Assembly (NCBI RefSeq): GCF_014698735.1
Contig: NZ_JACJTQ010000002.1
Location: forward strand, 229,160 to 293,159
Direction of reading: 5' to 3'
DNA: 64,000 bases
Origin: Anabaena catenula FACHB-362
GTDB lineage: Bacteria; Cyanobacteriota; Cyanobacteriia; Cyanobacteriales; Nostocaceae
The notes under the pieces: generated by a model
What the model saw: the letters and a program-made list of their open reading frames with translations, nothing else
Databases searched by the model: none
What the model was told of the DNA's origin: nothing
Program-made: the position numbers and the translations under genes
Shown here: positions 33,618 through 42,503 of the stretch, in pieces
Layout of the letters: each line of letters begins with the position of its first letter
Position numbering within the stretch: the stretch's first letter is position 1

Positions 33618-34478
33618 TCAAGGCACATCTGAGGCAAACTCTGCTAAGGTTTGTGCTGATTTCTGACACAATATCTGATGATGTTGAGAACTACTAGCCA
33701 GCAAACCGCCCCATTGACTAATATCACCTGTGTTATACTTTAACGGCGTGCCATCAAAGTGCGTAAATTTACCACCAGCTTCTGTTAAAATTAGTTCAGG
33801 TGCAGCTATATCCCAATCTTTGGGTGCAGATTTACCAGAAAGAGAAATGTAAATATCTGCTTCTTGTTCAAGAATAGCGGCAATTTTACAGCCGACACTA
33901 CCAATGGCTTTTTGATTTTGACAGGGTAGATTTTTCAGGAGATGTTCTAATCTTTCATTGCGGTGAGAACGACTGACAACTAAGGTTAAATCTTCGATTG
34001 GTTTATTTTCATCTACTTTTAAGGGAACAGAACCATTAACGGTTTCCACAAAAGTACCGCCACCTTTGGTAGCATAATATAACTTTTCCGCTTCTGGTAT
34101 GGTCACCACTGCTAAAACTGGACTTGTTCCTTGAACTAAAGCAATGTGAATTGCATATTCACCAGTTTTGTTGATAAAGTCTCTTGTACCATCTAAAGGA
34201 TCAATTATCCAAACCCATTCACAAGGATTTTTACCCTGTTGAGATTTATAGGTTTCTTCACTAATATAGCCAAATTCTTCATTACCTAAAGCTGCTTGTA
34301 GCTTGTCTAAAATATATTGACTAACGGCTACATCCGCAACAGTTACAGGCTCATTTTGTTTATATTGTACGTCTAAGTTTCCGTCTTCGACAGTTCCGTG
34401 ATAATAAGAACGCAGTAATTTAGCTGCACCCCAACCTATTTCACGAGTAATTTTTAGTATTTCTTCTAAGTTTGGCAT
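33618..34478 (-). CDS. CysQ-like 3'(2'),5'-bisphosphate nucleotidase
   Basis: The 286-residue protein belongs to the inositol-phosphatase superfamily. Metal-binding motifs are present in order: GYISEE with its Glu, WIIDPLDGTRDF, and WDIAAPELILTEAGG. The close pattern to CysQ suggests removal of phosphate from PAP, a by-product of sulfate assimilation, but an inositol or fructose-bisphosphate phosphatase role is possible. Its start is only 29 bases from the divergent YdcF-like gene, so the two promoters overlap or face each other tightly. Confidence 0.85.
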   Translation of the reverse strand: MPNLEEILKITREIGWGAAKLLRSYYHGTVEDGNLDVQYKQNEPVTVADVAVSQYILDKLQAALGNEEFGYISEETYKSQQGKNPCEWVWIIDPLDGTRDFINKTGEYAIHIALVQGTSPVLAVVTIPEAEKLYYATKGGGTFVETVNGSVPLKVDENKPIEDLTLVVSRSHRNERLEHLLKNLPCQNQKAIGSVGCKIAAILEQEADIYISLSGKSAPKDWDIAAPELILTEAGGKFTHFDGTPLKYNTGDISQWGGLLASSSQHHQILCQKSAQTLAEFASDVP

Positions 34479-34507
34479 TCTTTTGATTTTGGTAAAGTAT
34501 AGATTTT

Positions 34508-35143
34508 ATGAAAAGCTCACGTAAAGGGGTAAAGGCGCAAAGCTACAGTAAGGTTACAAAAAATAAGTTAGTTTTGGTAATTTTATCCTTAATCTCTGCC
34601 TTATTGATTGCGATCGCCTCTACAGCTACTAATATATATTTTTATGGTAACAATTATACTCCTATTCAGGCAGATGCCGCAATTGTTTTAGGTGCCGCAG
34701 TTTGGGGAAAACAACCATCTCCTGTGTTTCGAGAACGCATTAACCACGCTATTAATTTATATCAAAACGGTTATGTCCGCACTCTCATTTTTACAGGTGG
34801 AGTTGGTAATGGTGATGAAATAGCAGAAGCGCTAGTTGGTAAACTCTATGCTGTCAGCAAAGGTGTAAAATCATCTGATATTCTCATAGAAACTACGTCT
34901 CGAACTACTTCCCAAAATCTACAAAATGCTTCAGAATTAGTTGCAAATTACCAATTTAAAAAAATTCTCATTGTTAGTGATCCATTACATTTAAAACGTG
35001 CCGTTTTAATGGCCAGAAATTTAGGTTTAGATGCCCAAGCATCTCCCACACCAACTACCCGCTATCAAAGTTTAAATAGTCAGTTGCCTTTTTTGATGAG
35101 AGAAACTTATTTCTATTTTGTTTATTTGTTATTTAAAATCTAA
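34508..35143 (+). CDS. YdcF/SanA-like DUF218 membrane-anchored protein
   Basis: The 211-residue protein has an N-terminal transmembrane anchor (about 17-40) followed by a DUF218 domain. It shows AAIVLGAAVWG, the charged FRERINHA, LIFTGGVGNGDEIAEA, and the family segment ETTSRTTSQNLQNA, with KKILIVSDPLHLKRA further on. Relatives such as SanA affect envelope permeability, but their reaction is unknown. It is divergent from the CysQ-like gene with a 29-bp gap. Confidence 0.85.
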   Translation: MKSSRKGVKAQSYSKVTKNKLVLVILSLISALLIAIASTATNIYFYGNNYTPIQADAAIVLGAAVWGKQPSPVFRERINHAINLYQNGYVRTLIFTGGVGNGDEIAEALVGKLYAVSKGVKSSDILIETTSRTTSQNLQNASELVANYQFKKILIVSDPLHLKRAVLMARNLGLDAQASPTPTTRYQSLNSQLPFLMRETYFYFVYLLFKI

Positions 35144-35242
35144 TTTTTAAATCTACAGCAGTCCTAAATGAGTTGTAAAAAAATCTATTCCCTATTCCCT
35201 ATCAATACTTGTCGGTTAAGCTAAAAACATTAAATCAGGTAG

Positions 35243-35298
35243 TAAACCCAACATTTACGAACTTTTGTTGGGTTGCGCTGTCGCTTAACCCAACCTAC
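35243..35298. repeat. Dispersed hairpin repeat, copy near 35 kb
   Basis: AAACCCAACA pairs with TGTTGGGTT, and the following GCGCTGTCGCTTAACCCAAC repeats part of the element at 4154-4184. It lies between YdcF-like and PfkB genes that converge, where it may act as a terminator. Confidence 0.75.
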
Positions 35299-35376
35299 AA
35301 AAACTCTTAACCGAACAGTATTGTATTCCCTATTCCCTGGTACCACGAGTGGTTTATAAATCAAATAGTATTGCTT

Positions 35377-36234
35377 TTAATTTTCCATCCAACGGCGTGT
35401 ACCAAAATATTTACAAGCTTCAGCCGCAATATTACTAGCTAATTCTAGAGATTGCTGGAAATTAGATTGTAAAATGTAATGACAAAATGCACCATGAAAA
35501 ATATCTCCTGCACCTAATGTATCAACGGTTTTAATTTTCGCTATATCGATTAAACCTCTTTTTTGATTACTTAAATATTCTATCGATTTTTCTCCTTTAG
35601 TAATGGCAATATGGGGAATGTTAAAATTCTGAAGATAGATAAAAACATCTTCTTGATTTTTGCAGCCTGGAGGATAAAAGTTAGCGGAACAAATTGCATA
35701 ATCTACAAAAGGCAAGATTTCCTCAAATCCGGGTTTCCAACTTCCACCGTCAATCACAACGGGGATATTTTTGTTTTTAGCTGTTTCGGCAATGATTTTA
35801 CTAACTGCCATTTGATGTCCATCGATAAGTATGATATCAATGTTTTGTAAAATATTTGTTGGAGTCGAGGTAATATTAGCCTGAGTTTTCACTGCATTAA
35901 TAGAAATGACTGCCCTTTCCCCAGTGCTTTGGGTGACAATAATAGAAGAAACTGGTGGTGGTGTATCTTTGCTGGAGTCTAAGTCAATAATTGCAACTTG
36001 ATAATTTCCTAAATCGGTGCGAATTAGCTGCGTCATTGGGTGAGAACCTAGCACAGTTAAGAGTTGAGCTTGATTACCTAAATGACTAAAAGTAACAGCC
36101 GCATTTGTTGCTGGGCCACCTGCTGCTACAGTATAGTCAGTAGCAACAAGCTTTTGATTATTTTTGGGGGGAGAGTCGGCCAGATAAATTAAATCTAAGG
36201 TGACTAAACCTACAAATAAGGCAAAATTGGTCAT
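35377..36234 (-). CDS. PfkB-family sugar or nucleoside kinase
   Basis: This 285-residue kinase has the two PfkB signatures: AAGGPATNAAVTFSHLG near residue 35 and DTLGAGDIFHGAF near residue 235, with the catalytic Asp in the latter. The family phosphorylates sugars such as fructose, ribose or adenosine; the exact substrate is open. It starts 49 bases from the divergent DUF29 gene. No sugar pathway genes lie beside it. Confidence 0.88.
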   Translation of the reverse strand: MTNFALFVGLVTLDLIYLADSPPKNNQKLVATDYTVAAGGPATNAAVTFSHLGNQAQLLTVLGSHPMTQLIRTDLGNYQVAIIDLDSSKDTPPPVSSIIVTQSTGERAVISINAVKTQANITSTPTNILQNIDIILIDGHQMAVSKIIAETAKNKNIPVVIDGGSWKPGFEEILPFVDYAICSANFYPPGCKNQEDVFIYLQNFNIPHIAITKGEKSIEYLSNQKRGLIDIAKIKTVDTLGAGDIFHGAFCHYILQSNFQQSLELASNIAAEACKYFGTRRWMEN

Positions 36235-36283
36235 TTGTAATTGGTAACTTGATCTAATTATTAAATGAATTATAGGAGAATCT

Positions 36284-36718
36284 ATGAGTCTAACTACCCA
36301 TGATCATGATTTTTATGCTTGGACACAAGAACAAGCGCATTTGCTAAGAACTAGACAATTTAATCAAATTGATTTTGATCATATTGCAGAAGAAATTGAA
36401 GACATGGGACGTTCTGAAAAACGAGAATTAGAAAGCCGATTAGAATTATTAATTATGCATTTACTCAAATGGCAATTTCAGCCTAACTTACGTTCTCGCA
36501 GTTGGCAATTAACTATCAAGGAGCAACGCTTACGCTTAGAAAAACTCCTGGTAGAAAACCCCAGTCTGAGAGGATGTTTAGCTGATTCCCTAGAAAAAAT
36601 TTATCAACTTGCTATTATTAGTGCCGAACGAGAAACGGGATTGTCTTCATTTCCTGAAACTTGTCCTTACAGCTTAACAGAAATTTTTACACTTGAATTT
36701 TTACCCACTGATATATAA
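36284..36718 (+). CDS. DUF29 family protein
   Basis: The 144-residue protein matches the DUF29 family, small helical proteins abundant in cyanobacteria. Typical features are HDHDFYAWTQEQAHLLRTRQ at the start, IAEEIEDMGRSEKRELESRL, and LLKWQFQP followed by SWQLTI. No biochemical role is known. It precedes the PH-domain gene by 48 bases, so they may be cotranscribed. Confidence 0.9.
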   Translation: MSLTTHDHDFYAWTQEQAHLLRTRQFNQIDFDHIAEEIEDMGRSEKRELESRLELLIMHLLKWQFQPNLRSRSWQLTIKEQRLRLEKLLVENPSLRGCLADSLEKIYQLAIISAERETGLSSFPETCPYSLTEIFTLEFLPTDI

Positions 36719-36766
36719 TAAAACTTATAAGATTAGAAGTCGTTTCTTTCTGGAGAGCAACAAATT

Positions 36767-37378
36767 ATGTTCAAAAACATGGCAATGGATGCACTGGGTT
36801 TGAGTGATATTGGTGCTGTGATCAAACCCGAAGATTATAACAAGGTGGAGAGTGATGACTATGTGATGCATGAAGAAGGTGAAAAAATCTATTTTCTGAT
36901 TAAATCAAAAACCGATGAATACTGTTTCACTAATCTAGCTTTGATTCATCTGGATGGAACTTCTGCGGTTAGTAAAAAACGCTTACTCAAACGCTTTAGT
37001 TATAGTCAACACATTATTAAAGATGTGAGGTTAGAAACCGCAGGAACAATAGATATGGACATCGAAATTAAGTTAACGATGGGTGATCAATCCTACTCTA
37101 TTGATGTTGCTAAAATTTATATTGCCCCCTTGAAAGACTTGTACAAAGCTTTACTAAAAATTGCATCCATTCAACGTGAAAATGCCGTCTATTATCAATA
37201 TGCCCAAACTAGTTTAAATACAGCCTCCAGCACAGTCAGTCGTGCTACAAATACATCTACTTCAGAAGAACAGTTTAAGGCAATTAACTGGTATGCCTTT
37301 AATTGGTTAAAGTATGCCCATGAAACCTATGTGCGTAAGGATTTTGGTGAGATTTTTGAGAAGTTTATTAACAACTAA
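36767..37378 (+). CDS. Bacterial PH-domain protein, YvbH type
   Basis: The 203-residue protein begins with a bacterial pleckstrin-homology domain: MFKNMAMDALGLSDIG, EEGEKIYFLIKSKTDEYCFT, SAVSKKRLLKRF and SIDVAKIYIAPLKDLYKALL. The C-terminal helical part resembles the YvbH extension. The family is best known from Bacillus YvbH-like proteins; its function is unknown. An AGAGCAA rather than strong Shine-Dalgarno motif precedes the ATG. The close likeness to Firmicute members is recalled from memory, and may reflect strong conservation or gene transfer. Confidence 0.8.
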   Translation: MFKNMAMDALGLSDIGAVIKPEDYNKVESDDYVMHEEGEKIYFLIKSKTDEYCFTNLALIHLDGTSAVSKKRLLKRFSYSQHIIKDVRLETAGTIDMDIEIKLTMGDQSYSIDVAKIYIAPLKDLYKALLKIASIQRENAVYYQYAQTSLNTASSTVSRATNTSTSEEQFKAINWYAFNWLKYAHETYVRKDFGEIFEKFINN

Positions 37379-37814
<436 letters not shown>

Positions 37815-38690
37815 ATGCAAACTGATCCAAAACCATCAACACTTTATATTGTCGGTACACCGATTGGCAACTTAGAAGATATCACTTTTCGGGCGGTGCG
37901 AATTTTGCAAACTGTGGATATGATTGCAGCGGAAGATACACGCCACACTGGTAAACTACTGCAACATTTCCAGGTGAAAACTCCCCAAATGAGTTATCAT
38001 GAACATAACCAGAATAGCCGCATTCCAGAGTTATTAGAGCATTTAACAAATGGGAAAGCGATCGCACTGGTTAGTGATGCGGGAATGCCCGGAATTTCTG
38101 ATCCAGGATATGAATTGGTAAAAGCCTGTATTGAAGCAGGAATCACAGTTGTACCTATTCCTGGTGCAAGTGCAGCAATTACAGCTTTGAGTGCTGGGGG
38201 ATTACCAACAGATAGGTTTATTTTTGAAGGCTTTTTAGCAGCTAAGAGTCAACAACGACGACAACAATTAGAATATTTGCAAGCCGAACCCCGGACGTTG
38301 ATTTTTTACGAGTCTCCTCACCGCTTACGGGATAGTTTAGAGGATTTAGAGACAGTGTTGGGGAGCGATCGCTCTATAGTCATAGCACGAGAACTAACTA
38401 AATTATACGAAGAATTTTGGCGAGGGACAATAGGGGAAGCGATCGCACATTACCAGCAAAAAGAACCCCAAGGCGAATATACCCTGTTAGTAGCGGGAAC
38501 TCCAACCAGTAAACCCCAACTCACAGAAGCAGAACTCAAAGCCGAATTATTACAGATTATGAAACAAGGAGTTTCCCGTTCCCAAGCCAGCCGTCAATTA
38601 GCCAAAGATACTGACCTATCCCGTCGTCAACTGTATCAACTAGCCCTTGCTATAGAGTTCGATTCTGAATCTGTAATTACCTCTGAATGA
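37815..38690 (+). CDS. rsmI: 16S rRNA 2'-O-methyltransferase RsmI
   Basis: RsmI methylates the 2'-hydroxyl of C1402 in 16S rRNA, tuning the decoding centre. The signatures STLYIVGTPIGNLEDITFRA and AEDTRHTGKLL at the N-terminus, SDAGMPGISDPGYELV and PIPGASAAITALSAGGLP, are all present. From the ATG at 37815 (MQTDPKPS) the protein is 291 residues, as usual. The in-frame ATG at 37788 would add nine hydrophobic residues with no parallel in the family. Two HIP1 sites (GCGATCGC) lie inside the gene. It is followed by a strong hairpin shared with the convergent phosphatase gene. Confidence 0.95.
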   Translation: MQTDPKPSTLYIVGTPIGNLEDITFRAVRILQTVDMIAAEDTRHTGKLLQHFQVKTPQMSYHEHNQNSRIPELLEHLTNGKAIALVSDAGMPGISDPGYELVKACIEAGITVVPIPGASAAITALSAGGLPTDRFIFEGFLAAKSQQRRQQLEYLQAEPRTLIFYESPHRLRDSLEDLETVLGSDRSIVIARELTKLYEEFWRGTIGEAIAHYQQKEPQGEYTLLVAGTPTSKPQLTEAELKAELLQIMKQGVSRSQASRQLAKDTDLSRRQLYQLALAIEFDSESVITSE

Positions 38691-38696
38691 AAAAAG

Positions 38697-38742
38697 AACC
38701 AGGGAGAAGAAAATATAGAAATTCTTATCTTCTTCCCTGGTT
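38697..38742. terminator. Long hairpin between rsmI and the phosphatase gene
   Basis: AACCAGGGAGAAGA pairs with TCTTCTTCCCTGGTT across a 16-17 base loop. It lies between the stops of two convergent genes, preceded by an A-run (which serves the minus strand as a T-run), so it can end transcripts from both sides. Confidence 0.75.
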
Positions 38743-38777
38743 AATAGCTACTAACGAAAGAAAATCAAAGTTTGAAA

Positions 38778-41700
38778 TTAGGATTGAAAAACAAAATTGG
38801 TATTGACATCCAAACCAGTAACGCCATTAACAATAGCAACTGTTTGACCATCCAAGCCAATTTCAGTATTACCACTGACAACACTGAGAGTCAAACTGCT
38901 AGAGGAAATACCAAGAACCCCGATCACATCAACACCCTTTTGGAAGTCAAGGATAGTATTGGCAGCATCAGGTAGTTCAACAGTGGCGATCCAGAATTGG
39001 TCAGCACCAGCACCACCAGAGAGTAAGTTACCACCACCGAACTGGACATAGAACTGATCATCACCATCCCCACCCAAGGCGCGATCATCTTTACCCATGT
39101 AGAAGATATCATTACCAGCACCACCAGACATCCGATTACCACCTTGAGCATCGGTAGCATCAAATACGTCATTACCGCTGCCACCAAAAGCGCTATCGCC
39201 CTTGTTCACATAGATAATATCTGCACCACTACCAGTATTGATACGGTTACGTCCAGCAATGGTAGAAGACGCTGTTTGTGAGTCAACCTCATCGTTACCA
39301 GCACCAGTAAATACAGAATCATTGATACCATCAAAGGCAGTATTAGCCGCACCAGCCACTAATTTGTCATCAGCAGTAGTTCCCGCTACCAATTGGGTTT
39401 CTTGTAGTGCTGCGGCCTCTTCTGGTGTCACCCCAAACATAGTTTGGTACATGAGATCATATATCTCAGTATTGTCCAGAGTGCTGGGTAATTTATCCGC
39501 ATTCATCCCATAAGCTTTAGAAACAATGCTACCAGGGAAATCGGGAGTACCCACCCAAGCAATACCAAAATTACCCATTTCTCCATCTATGCTATCTGTA
39601 GATGGGAAGGGTATCCAAGGAGCTTCTGGTGTACCTGTACTGCCATTGATACCATCTAAAACTGCCCGATTGGTATTGGTTGTGGTGGGATTGACACCGA
39701 TGAATGGCGCACTAGGCTCGCTATCTGCCAGAGGGGGGTTAGTTGTAGAGTTACCAGATGGACGAGTGTAAGGAGTATATTGGAAAACCTGCATCCCACC
39801 CGCATCACTATCAGCAGCCGTCAACACCAAGGTATTTGGATCTTGGGTATTAACATAATCCATTGCTACACCGATAGCTGCATCTGCCCGACGTACAGCT
39901 TCAATAGTACCGACAGCATTGTTGTTGTTAGCAAAGTTGTCACTACCTTCTTCTTCAACTACGACAAAGAAACCATCGGGGTCTTTGTTGAGAATTTTCA
40001 AAGATGCTTCTAGCATCTCAGCTACTGTGGGAGCAGTAGCCACATATAGAGGTAGAGGACTAGAACTATTTAGCCCTAGTTCTTCTTCGGTGCTATCGTC
40101 AAAGGTATGAATAGCAGCAAATACACCTAAAAGCTTAGTTGGTGGGTTTTGGCTATTTACCACCTGATTCATTTGCTCTTCGGTGTAAACTACCGTATAA
40201 CCCAAAGATTGGGCTAGTTCGATGAGGTTGATGCTTGGGCGACGAACTGGGCTGGTTTCTGAGGCATCTATCTCAGCAGTAACGTGGAAACCAGTTGTGC
40301 CTTGAGGCAACATATACAACTCACCACCACCCATGATTACGTCTGTACCAGAGCGGATGACTTGTTCAATAATCTCAGCGTATTTATCTCGCGCTCGGTT
40401 ATTATCACCTAAACGGTTGGTGGTTTCCGCAGCAAAGGCAGCAGTACCAGGTTCAGCTAAGTGACCAGATTGTAATAATGCTGTAGCTTTACCAGCAGCG
40501 ATCGCTTCTTCTAAAATTGTATAGCCAACTTTACCAGAAGCCGGGGTGACAATAGATTGATCTTCATTCAATCCAAAGGATTCGTTAAATACCTTCACAC
40601 CGTTGGCGTGGGTGACAGCACCAGCATTGGAAGTACCAGTTAACTGGTTTTCCATGTGTCCCAGGTATACACCCGCATTTGACATTTTGTCCCAATTCAG
40701 TCTGCCATCAGGACCCTTGTCAATATTGCGGGCTGCCATGTAGTGAGAAGGACTTGTGCCATCTGGATGAATGAAGATGACATTTCCAGTATTTTTCGTG
40801 GCTTGAGGTGCTGGTGTCGGTACAGGATTACGAGATTCTAGTTCAGTCTCGAACAGAGTCTCATACATCAACTCATAAATTTTGGTATTGTCCAGGGTTG
40901 CAGGTAATTTCTCTGCATTTAGACCATGTGCTTTAGAAACAATAGAACCACTAAAATCTGGTGTACCCGCCCAAGCGATGCCAAAATTGAATACGTCACC
41001 ATTAGCATCTGGAGCAGCGACAAAAGGCAAGGTGTTAGCCCCGGTTTGCCCGTCTAATGGTACGTTACGGGATTCTGTGGTGGGGTTATTGTTAATATTG
41101 CCTAGATTTTGTCCAGCAGTGCGGGGATCTACCACCTGTAAACCACCAGCATCACTATCAGCGGCAGTTAACATCAAAGTGTTAGGATACTTATCGATGA
41201 AGTCCATTGCTACCCCAATGGCTGCATCAGCCCGACGCAAGCCTTCTAAAGTACCAGCAGCGTTGTTGTTGTTACCGAAGTTATCTGTACCTTCTTCTTC
41301 AACAATCGTAATTGAACCATTATCAAAGTTGGGGTGTTTTTCCATCAACTTCTGGGTGACATCCAGCATCTCTGCAATGGTTGGCGCTGTTTCCAGATAC
41401 AGTGGTAAATTAGCTGCTGCTAAAACTTCTTCAGGGCGATCGTTAAAGGTATGGATAGGTGCAAACACACCTAAAACTTTGGTTGGTGGTGTAGGGAGAT
41501 CAAGCAGAGCATTGAGTTGTTGTTCTGTGTAAACAACTGTATAACCTTTGCTCTTTGCTAATTCAATTAGGTTTTCAGTGGGGCGTTGTAGGGAATTGGT
41601 ACTCAGAGCATCCAGTTCAGCCGCTGTACCGTGAAAACCATCAGTACCAACTGGTAAAAGGTTGAGTTCACCACCACCCAGGATAAAATCAACACCTGAT

Positions 41701-42161
41701 TCAATTACCTGCTTGGCAATATCAGCAGACCTTTGTCTGGGAGGAACTCTACTTCCATCATCACGAATCAGTTCACCAACTTGAGCAACGAAGGCCGCTG
41801 TACCAGGTTCAAAAATTGCACCAGACTGAACTAGGGCAGTTACTTTGTTAGCTGCGATCGCTTCCTGTACAATTGTTTTACCTGTGTTAGTAGCACCAGA
41901 TAAAGGCACAATTTCTGAACCATCTGCTTCTAACCCAAAGGATTCTGCGTAAACTTTAGCACCTGTAGCATGAGTAACAGCACCAGCGTTAGATGTTCCA
42001 CCTAGCTGATCTTCCATGTGACCCAGATAAACACCAGCGTAGTCAAGTTTGTCCCAATTCAAACGTCCATCGGGTCCGTGATCTACAAACCGTGCAAAAG
42101 CATAGTGAGATGGACTAGTCCCATCTGGGTGCATGAAAATGACATGATTACCTGTTGTCAT
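38778..42161 (-). CDS. Tandem alkaline-phosphatase-like protein with RTX tail
   Basis: This 1127-residue protein has two tandem domains of the alkaline phosphatase superfamily (about 1-455 and 462-935), clear duplicates of each other. Each starts VIFxHPDGTSPSHY and holds GTSNAGAVTHATG (or THANG), EEEGxDNFxNNNNA and TAADSDAGG. A calcium-binding RTX region follows (about 970-1090, GGSGNDVF, GGAGNDIFY, GGDGDDQF). There is no signal peptide, so type I secretion is likely. Where PhoA has metal-binding His in its DxxxH and DH motifs, these domains appear to have Asn and Ser. It may scavenge phosphate from organic esters outside the cell, but activity is not certain. The next genes on the same strand are unrelated. 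Confidence 0.85.
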   Translation of the reverse strand: MTTGNHVIFMHPDGTSPSHYAFARFVDHGPDGRLNWDKLDYAGVYLGHMEDQLGGTSNAGAVTHATGAKVYAESFGLEADGSEIVPLSGATNTGKTIVQEAIAANKVTALVQSGAIFEPGTAAFVAQVGELIRDDGSRVPPRQRSADIAKQVIESGVDFILGGGELNLLPVGTDGFHGTAAELDALSTNSLQRPTENLIELAKSKGYTVVYTEQQLNALLDLPTPPTKVLGVFAPIHTFNDRPEEVLAAANLPLYLETAPTIAEMLDVTQKLMEKHPNFDNGSITIVEEEGTDNFGNNNNAAGTLEGLRRADAAIGVAMDFIDKYPNTLMLTAADSDAGGLQVVDPRTAGQNLGNINNNPTTESRNVPLDGQTGANTLPFVAAPDANGDVFNFGIAWAGTPDFSGSIVSKAHGLNAEKLPATLDNTKIYELMYETLFETELESRNPVPTPAPQATKNTGNVIFIHPDGTSPSHYMAARNIDKGPDGRLNWDKMSNAGVYLGHMENQLTGTSNAGAVTHANGVKVFNESFGLNEDQSIVTPASGKVGYTILEEAIAAGKATALLQSGHLAEPGTAAFAAETTNRLGDNNRARDKYAEIIEQVIRSGTDVIMGGGELYMLPQGTTGFHVTAEIDASETSPVRRPSINLIELAQSLGYTVVYTEEQMNQVVNSQNPPTKLLGVFAAIHTFDDSTEEELGLNSSSPLPLYVATAPTVAEMLEASLKILNKDPDGFFVVVEEEGSDNFANNNNAVGTIEAVRRADAAIGVAMDYVNTQDPNTLVLTAADSDAGGMQVFQYTPYTRPSGNSTTNPPLADSEPSAPFIGVNPTTTNTNRAVLDGINGSTGTPEAPWIPFPSTDSIDGEMGNFGIAWVGTPDFPGSIVSKAYGMNADKLPSTLDNTEIYDLMYQTMFGVTPEEAAALQETQLVAGTTADDKLVAGAANTAFDGINDSVFTGAGNDEVDSQTASSTIAGRNRINTGSGADIIYVNKGDSAFGGSGNDVFDATDAQGGNRMSGGAGNDIFYMGKDDRALGGDGDDQFYVQFGGGNLLSGGAGADQFWIATVELPDAANTILDFQKGVDVIGVLGISSSSLTLSVVSGNTEIGLDGQTVAIVNGVTGLDVNTNFVFQS

Positions 42162-42503
42162 AAAACCTCTGAATTAACCAGTTCAGTGTTTGGGAGTCAT
42201 TTTCACTTAACTATGCTTTAGTTAAGAAAAGTTACTGCAACAGGTTAACTCAAATTTATTTATTTCTTAAAATTTCTCTGATTTGGATGCTTACGTAGTG
42301 TGCGCTTTGCCCTTAGTAGTATCGCTTCAGCCTACCACGTATCATCAGTTTAGAATTCCCGTGTCTTTAGACCGGAGAGAGGTGAATAATAAACTAGATT
42401 AAACACAAATAAGCCCAATTGAATATCTAAAATCTCAAATCTCAAGCTTGTCTCAAACCCGCTCTAGACTAGAGGACTTTGCTAAGTTTGAGGCTAATAT
42501 TAC
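42162..42503. other. Gap with a partial transposon end
   Basis: Between the phosphatase start and the TnpB element there is no gene. At about 42352-42386 the sequence GAATTCCCGTGTCTTTAGAC followed by CGGAGAG resembles the right end of the TnpB-type elements (compare 46070-46109), so an older related insertion probably decayed here. The promoter of the phosphatase gene should also lie in this gap. Confidence 0.55.
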
